Source: an uncultured Ectothiorhodospiraceae bacterium
GTDB taxonomy: Bacteria; Pseudomonadota; Gammaproteobacteria; S012-40
Length of the DNA stretch: 64,000 nucleotides
NCBI GenBank assembly: GCA_945787715.1
Contig: CALZJE010000003.1
Coordinates: forward strand, 70,088-134,087
Reading direction: 5' to 3'
Shown here: positions 19,215 to 28,078 of the stretch, piece by piece
Layout of the letters: each line of letters opens with the position of its first letter
How positions within the stretch are numbered: position 1 is the first letter of the stretch
Made by a program: the position numbers and the translations under genes
The notes under the pieces: generated by a model
What the model saw: the letters and a program-made list of their open reading frames with translations, nothing else
Told to the model about the DNA's origin: nothing
The model's database searches: none

Positions 19215-19571
19215 TCAGGAATGCGCGCGAAACGACTTGCTAATCCGCTTCAGAAGCGGAATTTTTTCTGTAGAATCCACGAGCAAGTGGGAACGAGCAA
19301 TTTCGGAGTGATGTGCTGGGGAATCGTTAGTGATACATTGGCGAACAAACTCCAGCAGTTGTTGCTTAAATTGGCTATGCTCCAAGGCCAATGTCTGTTC
19401 TATCAAATGCTCAGCTTGAATAAATTCACCATCAGTCATCAGTTTGATCGCTTGCGACGTTAAATTTTTTGCCTCATTACGAGCTTTTACAGCGAGGGCC
19501 AATTCGGCCCCGCAGCGCTGGCATTGGGCTTCAGCATCTAAGCGCCCACGACAGATAGGACAGCGTTCCAT
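19215..19571 (-). CDS. Small zinc-ribbon protein with TPR-like helical region
   Basis: MERCPICRGRLDAEAQCQRCGAELAL (two CxxC); 1-nt overlap with the Hsp70 gene. Confidence 0.7.
   Translation of the reverse strand: MERCPICRGRLDAEAQCQRCGAELALAVKARNEAKNLTSQAIKLMTDGEFIQAEHLIEQTLALEHSQFKQQLLEFVRQCITNDSPAHHSEIARSHLLVDSTEKIPLLKRISKSFRAHS
19244..19267 (+). terminator. Perfect hairpin with T-run, possibly an IS200 right-end hairpin
   Basis: TCCGCTT cag AAGCGGA then ATTTTTT; lies inside the 3' end of the minus-strand Zn-ribbon ORF. Confidence 0.5.
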
Positions 19572-21304
19572 TACGACTCCAAATAGAAAACTAGATCGGA
19601 CAATTGGCTAACGGCATCATCGATATCACCACCTTGAGCAAGTGCATCTTTCAGGCGTTCAACACCATCAACTAAATCCTCTCTGTCATCTTCACCGGAA
19701 CCTTCCATTAAACTTTCCGCCTTTTCAATCAAGATCTGATTATGATTGCGTTGATTATCAGAGCGTGCTTGCTCGCTGAGGGATCCATCACCAAGCAATT
19801 GGCCAATACGCATCTTGGCCTGTTCTAACTCCTCTTCATCAAAACGAGCGATAGCATTGTCGATTGTAATACTTACCTCCATTCCGGTTGCTTTTTCTTT
19901 GGATGAAACATGTAATATGCCGTTGAGATCGAGGCTAAAAGTGGTGAGAATTTCGTTACCAGCAGGAGCTTTGCTTAATCCTTCAATGGTATAACGACCA
20001 ATTTCTGTATTGTTCAACGCATCTTTTTCTTCACCTTGGTAGATCATCACGTCTACCCTTTCTTGATTATCGTGGGGCGTAAAAAAAACTTCAGTATGGC
20101 GCGCTGGAATGGCACTGTTTTTACGGATAAGTGGGACGTAAGTATAGGGGTACATCTCACCGTCAAGCATAGATAGTGCACTGGTGCCAAATGTATAAGG
20201 CGTAATATCGACCAGGACACTATTTACTTTGTCACCACTGATAACTGCTCCTTGAATCGCTGCGCCACTGGCGACACACAAATCAGGGTCGATTTCGTTT
20301 CGAGTGGGTAAACCTACCTCTTGCTCAAGCCGTTGGCTGACTAGCGGAGTACGAGTGGCACCACCAATCAACAGGATTTCATCTAAATCAGAGACACTCA
20401 GATTTGCTCCTTCCAATGCTATGTGGGCCGCTTGTAGAGTTTGGTCAATGAAGGGAGTAATCATTTCTTCATAATCATGACGACTCAATTCAAGCGACAG
20501 ATGTATTACTTTGTTATTTTTTTTTAGTAGATATTCTTCATCCAGCATGGCAAACGGGTTATTGGAAAGGTAGATCTTAGCTGACTCCGCAGCCCGCCTA
20601 ATCCGTGCAATCACTTGAGGAGTAAATGCCTTTTCTTCAATAGAAAATTCATCTTTCAGGTGTTGAATGGCATGATCAATTATTTTTTGATCAAAATCAT
20701 CGCCGCCAAGGTGATTGTTACCATGGCTGGCCAACACTTCTACCACGTCGTTTTCCAGGCGGACGATTGATACGTCAAAAGTGCCGCCACCAAGGTCATA
20801 AGCCATGATATTTTTTTGGCCTAGATGGTTACTCTCATAAGCTAATGCTGCAGCGGTGGGTTCGTTGATAATACGTGCTACTTCTAAGCCTGCAATTCTA
20901 CCGGCATCGCGGGTAGCCTGGCGTTGAGCATCAGAAAAAAAAGCTGGCACGGTGATCACTGCTTTGTTTACCGCTTCACCCAAGTGCTGTTCAGCGATAG
21001 TTTTAAGCCGCTTAAGGATAATGGCCGAAATTTCCGCAGGCGTATAGCTGTGTTCACCTAAGTTAATTTGATAGTCACTGCCCATGTGGCGTTTAATCGA
21101 TTTGACCGTACGTTCAGGGTAAAGGGCAAATTGGTTGGCTGCAGATTCACCAACCAACATGCATCCATCATCTGCCAAACCAACGACTGAAGGTAGTAAA
21201 TAACTGCCGTTGTGAATTTCTAAAACTTCAACTTTTCCGTCTTTTACAATGGCGACTTCTGAATTGGTGGTGCCCAGATCAATGCCGATTATTCTTTCGC
21301 TCAT
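19571..21304 (-). CDS. Hsp70 family chaperone (HscC/DnaK-like, 577 aa)
   Basis: IGIDLGTTNSEVAIV, VITVPAFFSDAQRQATRDAGRIAGLEVARIINEPTAAALAY, YDLGGGTFDVSI, ILLIGGATRTPLV; substrate-binding-domain-like C-terminus. Confidence 0.95.
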   Translation of the reverse strand: MSERIIGIDLGTTNSEVAIVKDGKVEVLEIHNGSYLLPSVVGLADDGCMLVGESAANQFALYPERTVKSIKRHMGSDYQINLGEHSYTPAEISAIILKRLKTIAEQHLGEAVNKAVITVPAFFSDAQRQATRDAGRIAGLEVARIINEPTAAALAYESNHLGQKNIMAYDLGGGTFDVSIVRLENDVVEVLASHGNNHLGGDDFDQKIIDHAIQHLKDEFSIEEKAFTPQVIARIRRAAESAKIYLSNNPFAMLDEEYLLKKNNKVIHLSLELSRHDYEEMITPFIDQTLQAAHIALEGANLSVSDLDEILLIGGATRTPLVSQRLEQEVGLPTRNEIDPDLCVASGAAIQGAVISGDKVNSVLVDITPYTFGTSALSMLDGEMYPYTYVPLIRKNSAIPARHTEVFFTPHDNQERVDVMIYQGEEKDALNNTEIGRYTIEGLSKAPAGNEILTTFSLDLNGILHVSSKEKATGMEVSITIDNAIARFDEEELEQAKMRIGQLLGDGSLSEQARSDNQRNHNQILIEKAESLMEGSGEDDREDLVDGVERLKDALAQGGDIDDAVSQLSDLVFYLES

Positions 21305-21963
21305 TTCATTTCTCTATCAATTTTATTTACAATAACTTCTGCAACACGTAACAATTGCCCCTCGCGCAAATAGCCTTTACGAGGTTCGATCAGCACTACT
21401 CCATCCCCGAATCCAGCACGTTGCTCTATCGCACTCACCTGCATAGTATGGGGGTCCAGTTGCTTGCCGACAGCATCCACAGGTTTTACTTTATAACGCT
21501 CCAACAACCCATCAATTCGGCGCAGAGAAATATCCATACCCTGTTGCTGCGACTGGATATGTGCTGACGCACTTTCATCAAGAAAAGCTAACCAGCCTGG
21601 CTGATAAGATTTGGCTTGTTCTACTCCCGCTTCGATTCGGTCGCGCAGATCCAGTAAATTCAGCAAAAATGGCCGTTCTATTTTTTCCTTATCAGCATCC
21701 TGTTGTTGGCGACGTTCCTCGAGCTCATTGTTGAGCTGTTCATTACTGTTCTGCAGTAACGCTATCAGACCCTGAAATTCTTCGATTGCTGTCTTTACCT
21801 GGCGAGATTCAATTTTGACTTCTGCTTTTAACGCTGCCAATTCAGTGAATAAGCGATATAGGTCGATCTCAGGTTTTTCTATGTTGCTTGTGTTGGTGGG
21901 TGTCGTATCTAAATAATCACTAAACTTTGCCAACAGTTGTTGCTTTGCTTCAGTATCACCCAT
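21301..21963 (-). CDS. GrpE-like nucleotide exchange factor
   Basis: Coiled-coil N-terminus; DPHTMQVSAIEQRAGFGDGVVLIEPRKGYLREGQLLRVAEVIVNK resembles the GrpE C-terminal beta domain; overlaps the Hsp70 gene by 4 nt. Confidence 0.75.
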   Translation of the reverse strand: MGDTEAKQQLLAKFSDYLDTTPTNTSNIEKPEIDLYRLFTELAALKAEVKIESRQVKTAIEEFQGLIALLQNSNEQLNNELEERRQQQDADKEKIERPFLLNLLDLRDRIEAGVEQAKSYQPGWLAFLDESASAHIQSQQQGMDISLRRIDGLLERYKVKPVDAVGKQLDPHTMQVSAIEQRAGFGDGVVLIEPRKGYLREGQLLRVAEVIVNKIDREMK

Positions 21964-22280
21964 TATTTGAATATTTCCTTAGTAGAGCGATTTAGTAGCG
22001 CTTGAAAATTAGCTAAGCTTGGTCGTTGAGGTGACGTTGACGAATTTGATACTGCTTGTGCAATCAAGTCTTCAGGAGAAGGTGATTGGTAGTGAAACAA
22101 TTCGCGTTGCAATCGCAGTCGATGCGTTTTAATTGCATCATAGGCTGTTTGAATTTGCTGAAAAACTTCAGCATCTTTTTCTGGTGGGCATAGGCGAATG
22201 GCTTCCAAATAGGCTTTGCGTACTTCTTCATCAGTCGTTTTTCGATCAAGTGCAAGTATGATGTAGGGGTCTTTCAGCAT
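21963..22280 (-). CDS. J-domain-like protein with degenerate HPD motif
   Basis: DPYIILALDRKTTDEEVRKAYLEAIRLCPPEKDAEVFQQIQTAYDAIKTHRLR: J-domain helical pattern with CPPEKD at the HPD position. Confidence 0.75.
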   Translation of the reverse strand: MLKDPYIILALDRKTTDEEVRKAYLEAIRLCPPEKDAEVFQQIQTAYDAIKTHRLRLQRELFHYQSPSPEDLIAQAVSNSSTSPQRPSLANFQALLNRSTKEIFK

Positions 22281-24769
22281 CAGAACAGATCCAGTTGTTT
22301 ATTAGAATGTGGTTTGCTTTCTTTTTTGGTCTTTTTTTTCTTTTTTGGTTTAGGTGGTGGCGGTGAGAAAGGGTCAAAGTTATCGCCCATATCACTATCA
22401 ATTAATCCGGCCAAATCACGTTCGATCATATTTTTCGCATACTCCCGAAGCTCACTCTCGCCCATCTCTTTTTTTAGTTTTTTTAATTCGCTATCGGGCA
22501 TCATCTTAAATAACATCTCAATGAAATCTTCAGTACTAGGTAGCGGTCCTTCATCTAAATCGTTATCAATATCAAAATAAGGTGGAACGCCTGAATAGTC
22601 CATTAAAACCTCAATACGGCGTCGTAATCTTTTGTCATCATTTTCATGTGCTATTTCAATTAAATTATGTAATCGATTGTAGTCCTCATCCGATAAATAA
22701 TTGTTAATTTCCGTTTGCGCGTTTATTTTATAGTATTGAAACATCAGCTCATCGGGGCATTGTTTACAGGCTTTTTTTGCAAAGCTCAGAGATAAATTGT
22801 GCTGGTTAAAGTGACTTGTTGTTTCACATATCAATTCAAATTCAGATACGCTGTATTTATGTTTTATTCCCGTGCTCAAAGTTTGCGTCAACATTGACAG
22901 TGCTTCTGTAGCGTCACCTGTTTTTTCGCTTTTATCGAGTTTTTTCAACAAATGAAAAAGTTGCAGCAACTGCTCTTTCGGTATCGATTTAGGTAGCGGC
23001 TTGATTTTTGCCTTTTTCAGCGCCTTTGTTGCAGAGCGTTTCTGGCATATCAATTCCTGAAGCAAATAAAAATGACCACAAAGTTCTCCGCCCAGTTTCT
23101 CTTTAGCTGTCATCCACAGTGTGGAAGCTTCTTGTACTAGATCTTGATCCAGCAACCAGGTTCCGCGAACCAGGTCCACTCTAGCTTTATCCTTTTCTGT
23201 TCGAGTCCAGCTTTCAGCGATATCCAGCTCTTTTTCCGCTAGACTATATTTGCTGTTGTCTATTTGCTTTCTGGTGTGGGATAAGTGGGCGTCGATCAGT
23301 GATGTACGCACACGAGTATTGATCGGATCTTTTTCCAGGATTCGTTTTGCCAGTACGGCTGCTTTTTTATAGGCATTACTCGCTAAAGCTGTTTCAACCG
23401 CTTCAGTGAGAATGAGGATGTCATCCGGAAAAAATTTCATCGCCTGTTCTAGCCAGTGTCGTGCTTGTTTTAATTCTCCGTGTTCGCGATAGGTTGATAT
23501 AAGTCGAAGGTAGCTAGTAAGGTCCTGAGGATCATGAGTAAGAATCTGCTCTAACAAAGGTGATGATGAAATGTCCATTTCATCATCAAGACGATCAAAC
23601 TGCTGTAACTTATGGCCACTGATTAATGCAAGGGAGAGATGATAGTCGTCAGGAGTATCACAATCCTCGGGTGTCAGTAAATCCTCTACGTCCTCCCACT
23701 GTTCAACAATATGAAGTGGATAAGCATCGCATAATTCCTCTTTCCATGCATTTATTTTCGCATATTCAATCGTGGAGGGCTTACCATACACTTTGGCAAA
23801 ATTTGAGTTGCAGCCTGGGCTTTTCGCTAGTAGGCGCAAAGCAATATTACGCGCATATTTATCCCCCAGGGTTTGCCGATGGCGTAACACAAAACGCATC
23901 AAAGGCTCCGCGGAAGGAGAATCCCCCAGTTGTCGAAGCTCCTCAGTAAATTTCAGCAGCTTACTGTCAAGACCGCGCTTTGTTGCAATGAATTGAGTTA
24001 CCTGAGGATTTAGTTTTTTTATATTAGCAAACAGTAAGGTGTCTGGTTTAAAAGAAGCTGCTACCGCTTCAGCAAGTGGTATAAATGGAGAAGACGATGG
24101 AACCCGTGCGAGTAATTTCGTGACTGCGACAGTGTCATTTTCTGGTAAAGACAAAGCCTTCAAAATCTGACGCAGATCGCGAAACGGGGAACGAAAAGAA
24201 ATTGCCCTAAGCTGATCTTCCAAAATTTCATCATTGCCATCGCAATAGGCCTCCAGTGCTGCTAAAGCTACTGGATGATCTTTCACCAACATATCATCTA
24301 CTGGCAATGTTTTTAATATTTCACTTGGTTGTGCAAGACTTAGCGCTGCTAAATGTTCACGAACCTCAAGCAAAACCCCCTGCTGTTCAAGTTCTGTACT
24401 GTTCTGTTGATAGAGCGCAAATGCCTGCTCCACCATGCCAGCAGCAAGTAGGATGCGGAAATAGAAGAGATCAGTCAGCGGCTTCCCACACAATTCCGCG
24501 CGATTACGCCAAATCATCACCGCTTCTTTATACATTTTTTTTGAGGCTAGTTCTTTTGATCGCTCACTATAGATGGTGGCGAGCAGCTCAAGCCACTCGG
24601 GGCGTTTTTCCAGCTTCAATAAATTTTTGCAGCGCTCTGATGCTTCTTTGTACTTTTTGGCAGCAAAAAGTGCTTGAATCTCTTGTTCCTGGATCTCTGG
24701 TACTAGTGTGGAACTTCGATTTTTGCAAGAAGTTTGAGCTTTGTGAGTTTTTTTACGTTTGCGCGTCAT
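22280..24769 (-). CDS. Large TPR-repeat protein (829 aa), first gene of the chaperone operon
   Basis: Repeats such as YKEASERCKNLLKLEKRPEWLELLATIYSE and ELKQARHWLEQAMKFFPDDILILTEAVETALASNAYKKAAVLAKRILEKDP. Confidence 0.75.
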   Translation of the reverse strand: MTRKRKKTHKAQTSCKNRSSTLVPEIQEQEIQALFAAKKYKEASERCKNLLKLEKRPEWLELLATIYSERSKELASKKMYKEAVMIWRNRAELCGKPLTDLFYFRILLAAGMVEQAFALYQQNSTELEQQGVLLEVREHLAALSLAQPSEILKTLPVDDMLVKDHPVALAALEAYCDGNDEILEDQLRAISFRSPFRDLRQILKALSLPENDTVAVTKLLARVPSSSPFIPLAEAVAASFKPDTLLFANIKKLNPQVTQFIATKRGLDSKLLKFTEELRQLGDSPSAEPLMRFVLRHRQTLGDKYARNIALRLLAKSPGCNSNFAKVYGKPSTIEYAKINAWKEELCDAYPLHIVEQWEDVEDLLTPEDCDTPDDYHLSLALISGHKLQQFDRLDDEMDISSSPLLEQILTHDPQDLTSYLRLISTYREHGELKQARHWLEQAMKFFPDDILILTEAVETALASNAYKKAAVLAKRILEKDPINTRVRTSLIDAHLSHTRKQIDNSKYSLAEKELDIAESWTRTEKDKARVDLVRGTWLLDQDLVQEASTLWMTAKEKLGGELCGHFYLLQELICQKRSATKALKKAKIKPLPKSIPKEQLLQLFHLLKKLDKSEKTGDATEALSMLTQTLSTGIKHKYSVSEFELICETTSHFNQHNLSLSFAKKACKQCPDELMFQYYKINAQTEINNYLSDEDYNRLHNLIEIAHENDDKRLRRRIEVLMDYSGVPPYFDIDNDLDEGPLPSTEDFIEMLFKMMPDSELKKLKKEMGESELREYAKNMIERDLAGLIDSDMGDNFDPFSPPPPKPKKKKKTKKESKPHSNKQLDLF

Positions 24770-24951
24770 GAGTGTTCATTAAATGAGCGATAAAGAGAAT
24801 ATTATACAATAGAGCAGTGCGGGAAATTAAAAGTATTTTGTAAAAAACTCAACTTTGTTTTCATTCCTTAGTTATTAGGCTATCTGACATTTGGACAGTT
24901 GAATTAGCATCTGTTCAGCTTGCTGGTTGAGCAAGCAAGCAGAATGCGTGT

Positions 24952-26286
24952 TTAATGCCCCATCGGAATATTAACACCAAACATGAAATTTTCATTTTCG
25001 TTAAGATACAGCTCCCCTGCATACCAGCCTTTGGATTTAATGCTTAATTCGATGAATGTATGAAACTTGCTATTCCAATGTTGTTCAGAATAGACGGACA
25101 TTCTTCCTCCCCATTGAGCTTCTGTGCTTGTAAATGAAAAATCTTTGGGTTGATTCCACACGCTAATGCCAAATGTATTCTCGGTAAACAGTTGGCCGAA
25201 ATGTTGTGGTAGAGAAATTAGCTCAAGACTCACGCCTGGAAAATAGTGTTCTTTGTTATTATAGTTGTGTAGCGTGAAAAATACTTTTCGGTTACTTGTT
25301 TGTAAATATAAATGAGCATCAATGCTGTAACCAAAGGGTGTTAAATAGTGTTTTAAATTGGCATTCCATAGAACTGGAGAGTTAATTATATTGTTATTGT
25401 ATAAAAATCCTCTTTTTCCAAAGAGAAATGGATCGAAAAAATTCAGATAAGAGAGGTAATGTTGTTTCCGCAAAAACCGCTTTTCTTCGTCATCTAACAT
25501 TGAATAGGTAATATAGCGATTAATTCCAACACCGCTGGGGTGGGTTCCTCTATCAGCATAGGGTTCGTCAGGACGAAACAGATCATATACCCAGGCATTG
25601 CAATCTAATCCAGTAAAATCACGACCTGAAATATTTTGCCCTTCATCTTTCAATATTTCTCGAGTGAGACTGTTGGATTCGTTGGAAGCACACGTGTATA
25701 GGTACGCCGATGTATTAATGCTATTAGATATGAGAATGAATTGATCAAAAGTTTGTGTGTCATGAAAAAACTGATCTTTTTCAATGACAAGGTTTAATTG
25801 GTTTTGTGATTCTAAACCTGCTGAGTGCATACGAATAAAATCGTGAGGGTGGTTCTTTTTTAAATTGCTGAGGTCTTCATCTTTTACATCACTCACAGAA
25901 ATTGTTTCAGAAAAAAATTCCATTTCGTAAACTTCATTGTAGCTGTTAATGCCGTATTGTCCCATGACTGTACGATGCCACTCTTCATGTAACCAGGCAT
26001 TAGAAAGTGGTATCCAAGATGTGAGAACATCGAACGCGATAATGGAAAAAAAAGTCGGTTTAAAATCGTGATCCCAATATTCAGACAAACCATAGTGCGC
26101 GGATTGATAAAAACCCTTGGTGAAGTAGAGAGATTGGGTCATGCTGGGATTAAGTGGATTGAAGTCCTTGTTGTATGGCAGGTCTACAAGTGGGAGCTTA
26201 AGCGTGAAAGCCGGTGTTGCTTGAACGCTACTGAGCATGAAAAGCAAACTTGTAATGGTAAGTATCTGTCTGAGCAATGGCTTCAT
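24952..26286 (-). CDS. Exported hypothetical protein with HEEWH (HExxH) motif
   Basis: Signal peptide MKPLLRQILTITSLLFMLSSVQA; SNAWLHEEWHRTVMGQYG. Confidence 0.6.
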   Translation of the reverse strand: MKPLLRQILTITSLLFMLSSVQATPAFTLKLPLVDLPYNKDFNPLNPSMTQSLYFTKGFYQSAHYGLSEYWDHDFKPTFFSIIAFDVLTSWIPLSNAWLHEEWHRTVMGQYGINSYNEVYEMEFFSETISVSDVKDEDLSNLKKNHPHDFIRMHSAGLESQNQLNLVIEKDQFFHDTQTFDQFILISNSINTSAYLYTCASNESNSLTREILKDEGQNISGRDFTGLDCNAWVYDLFRPDEPYADRGTHPSGVGINRYITYSMLDDEEKRFLRKQHYLSYLNFFDPFLFGKRGFLYNNNIINSPVLWNANLKHYLTPFGYSIDAHLYLQTSNRKVFFTLHNYNNKEHYFPGVSLELISLPQHFGQLFTENTFGISVWNQPKDFSFTSTEAQWGGRMSVYSEQHWNSKFHTFIELSIKSKGWYAGELYLNENENFMFGVNIPMGH

Positions 26287-26352
26287 ATTTGACTGTATTA
26301 TAGTTGTTATATTCTTTAAGATAGACGGTTTGTTGCGTGCGGAACCAGTTTA

Positions 26353-26973
26353 ATGAATACAAGTATCAAGATTATAGGCATATGTGGAAGTTTACGGAAT
26401 GGAAGTAATACGTCCATTGTTGTGAAATCCGTGTTAGCAGCGGCTGAAAAAGCGGGTGCCGAAGTGCAATTCATCGACCTTCGTGACTATGAGCTGGTGT
26501 TCTGTGATGGGCGCAATCAAGAGGATTATCCTGACGATGTTAAACGTTTGCGCAGAGAGGTAAAAAGCGCACATGGTGTTATTTTAGGCACGCCAGAATA
26601 TCACGGAAGTTATAGTGGTGTTTTAAAAAATGCGCTGGATCTGATGGGATTCGAAGAGTTAGAAGGAAAAATGATCGGCCTTGTTGCTGTATCTGCTGGG
26701 GCATTGGGTGGGAATGATGCGTTTAATAGCCTCCGTAATGTTGGGCGATCTTTACACGCTTGGGTAGTGCCCGATCAGGTTTCTATCCCCTATGTTGATA
26801 GTGTTATATCGAAAGATGGTGAAATCGCCGATGAAAATGTGCGCAATAGGCTTGAGAATTTAGGCCACCAAGTTGCCAGGTTTTCTTATCTTCATTGCTC
26901 TTCCAAATCGAAAGCATTTATTAAAGCTTGGGAAGAGGCTCCTCAAAATCCTGGTGCGGATTATAGTTCTTAG
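26353..26973 (+). CDS. NAD(P)H-dependent FMN reductase family
   Basis: KIIGICGSLRNGSNTSIVV, GVILGTPEYHGSYSGVLKNALDLMGFEELEGKMIGLVAVSAGALGG. Confidence 0.9.
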   Translation: MNTSIKIIGICGSLRNGSNTSIVVKSVLAAAEKAGAEVQFIDLRDYELVFCDGRNQEDYPDDVKRLRREVKSAHGVILGTPEYHGSYSGVLKNALDLMGFEELEGKMIGLVAVSAGALGGNDAFNSLRNVGRSLHAWVVPDQVSIPYVDSVISKDGEIADENVRNRLENLGHQVARFSYLHCSSKSKAFIKAWEEAPQNPGADYSS

Positions 26974-27038
26974 ATCTATCGATTTTGTTCGGATATAATT
27001 GATCGATTAAATTTTCATGTCGTAAATTCAAGTCAATA

Positions 27039-28064
27039 ATGATTAAAATCCTAGCCAGACTAATTCTTCTAGTTTCAATTTTCTTGCCATTCTCTTTTGC
27101 TCATGCCAAAGAGTTGACTCTTCCCGATGATCATCTGCATCAAGTTGATGATTGTACTCGATGCCATAGTAGTGGTATTGATATTTCCAAAATCGTTCAG
27201 GATAAATCGTGCACCAGTTGTCATACTCAAGATGTGCTGAATAAATTTGTTGTTAAATTAGCCAATGGTGAGTTTTCGATTAAGCATAGAACGAAAAATA
27301 CACATCATATCGATGGTTCAGCTATCAATAAGGCGGCATTTTATGATGAGTCGAAATTTGGTGACGAGCCTAATTCCATGGTCACAATCCCTGCTGGTAA
27401 GTTTATTATGGGCACAGATGCGCGATTGTCTGATGAAGGTCCGCAGCATGAAGTAATGCTACCTGCTTTTCAAATTGATAAATACGAAGTGACAAATCTA
27501 CAGTATAAAAAATTTATTAATGCGACCAAGCGTAAGTCACCTTCCCATTTTCGAAATCGCACCTACCCGCGTGGAAAGGTTGATCATCCAGTAGTTTATG
27601 TAAATTGGAATGATGCAAAGGAATATTGTGAGTGGGCAGGCAAGCGCTTACCTACTGATCAAGAGTGGGAGAAAGCGGCGCGCGGCACTGATGCTCGCAC
27701 TTATCCCTGGGGTGATGAGTTTGATATTGCCAAAGCCAATATGCCCTTGCGATGGGAAAAGTTTGGTCGAAAATTTGGTGATACTTTGCCTATCGCAAGT
27801 TTTCCTGAAGGCGTGAGTCCTTATGGTTTGATGGATATGACCGGCAATGTGTGGGAATGGACTGAGTCGTGGTACAAAGCATATCCCAATAATCAGATAG
27901 AGTCGGAAAGTTATGGGGAACGTTATAAAACGTTAAAAGGTGGCTCGTGGTTCGATTGCTCCTTTTATAAGTGCGGTATTTCTGCACCAGTTTTTAATCG
28001 TGCGTTTTTTGGGAAAAAGACAAAAAATGATACTTTCGGTTTTCGATGTGCAAAAGATAGCTAA
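27039..28064 (+). CDS. SUMF1/formylglycine-generating-enzyme family protein with N-terminal diheme (2x CxxCH) region
   Basis: Signal peptide; CTRCH and CTSCH; VTIPAGKFIMGTDARLSDEGPQHEV; LPTDQEWEKAARGTDARTYPWGDEF; GNVWEWTESW; GGSWFDCSFYKCG; FGFRCAKD. Confidence 0.88.
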   Translation: MIKILARLILLVSIFLPFSFAHAKELTLPDDHLHQVDDCTRCHSSGIDISKIVQDKSCTSCHTQDVLNKFVVKLANGEFSIKHRTKNTHHIDGSAINKAAFYDESKFGDEPNSMVTIPAGKFIMGTDARLSDEGPQHEVMLPAFQIDKYEVTNLQYKKFINATKRKSPSHFRNRTYPRGKVDHPVVYVNWNDAKEYCEWAGKRLPTDQEWEKAARGTDARTYPWGDEFDIAKANMPLRWEKFGRKFGDTLPIASFPEGVSPYGLMDMTGNVWEWTESWYKAYPNNQIESESYGERYKTLKGGSWFDCSFYKCGISAPVFNRAFFGKKTKNDTFGFRCAKDS

Positions 28065-28078
28065 TCCGGTATATAAAT

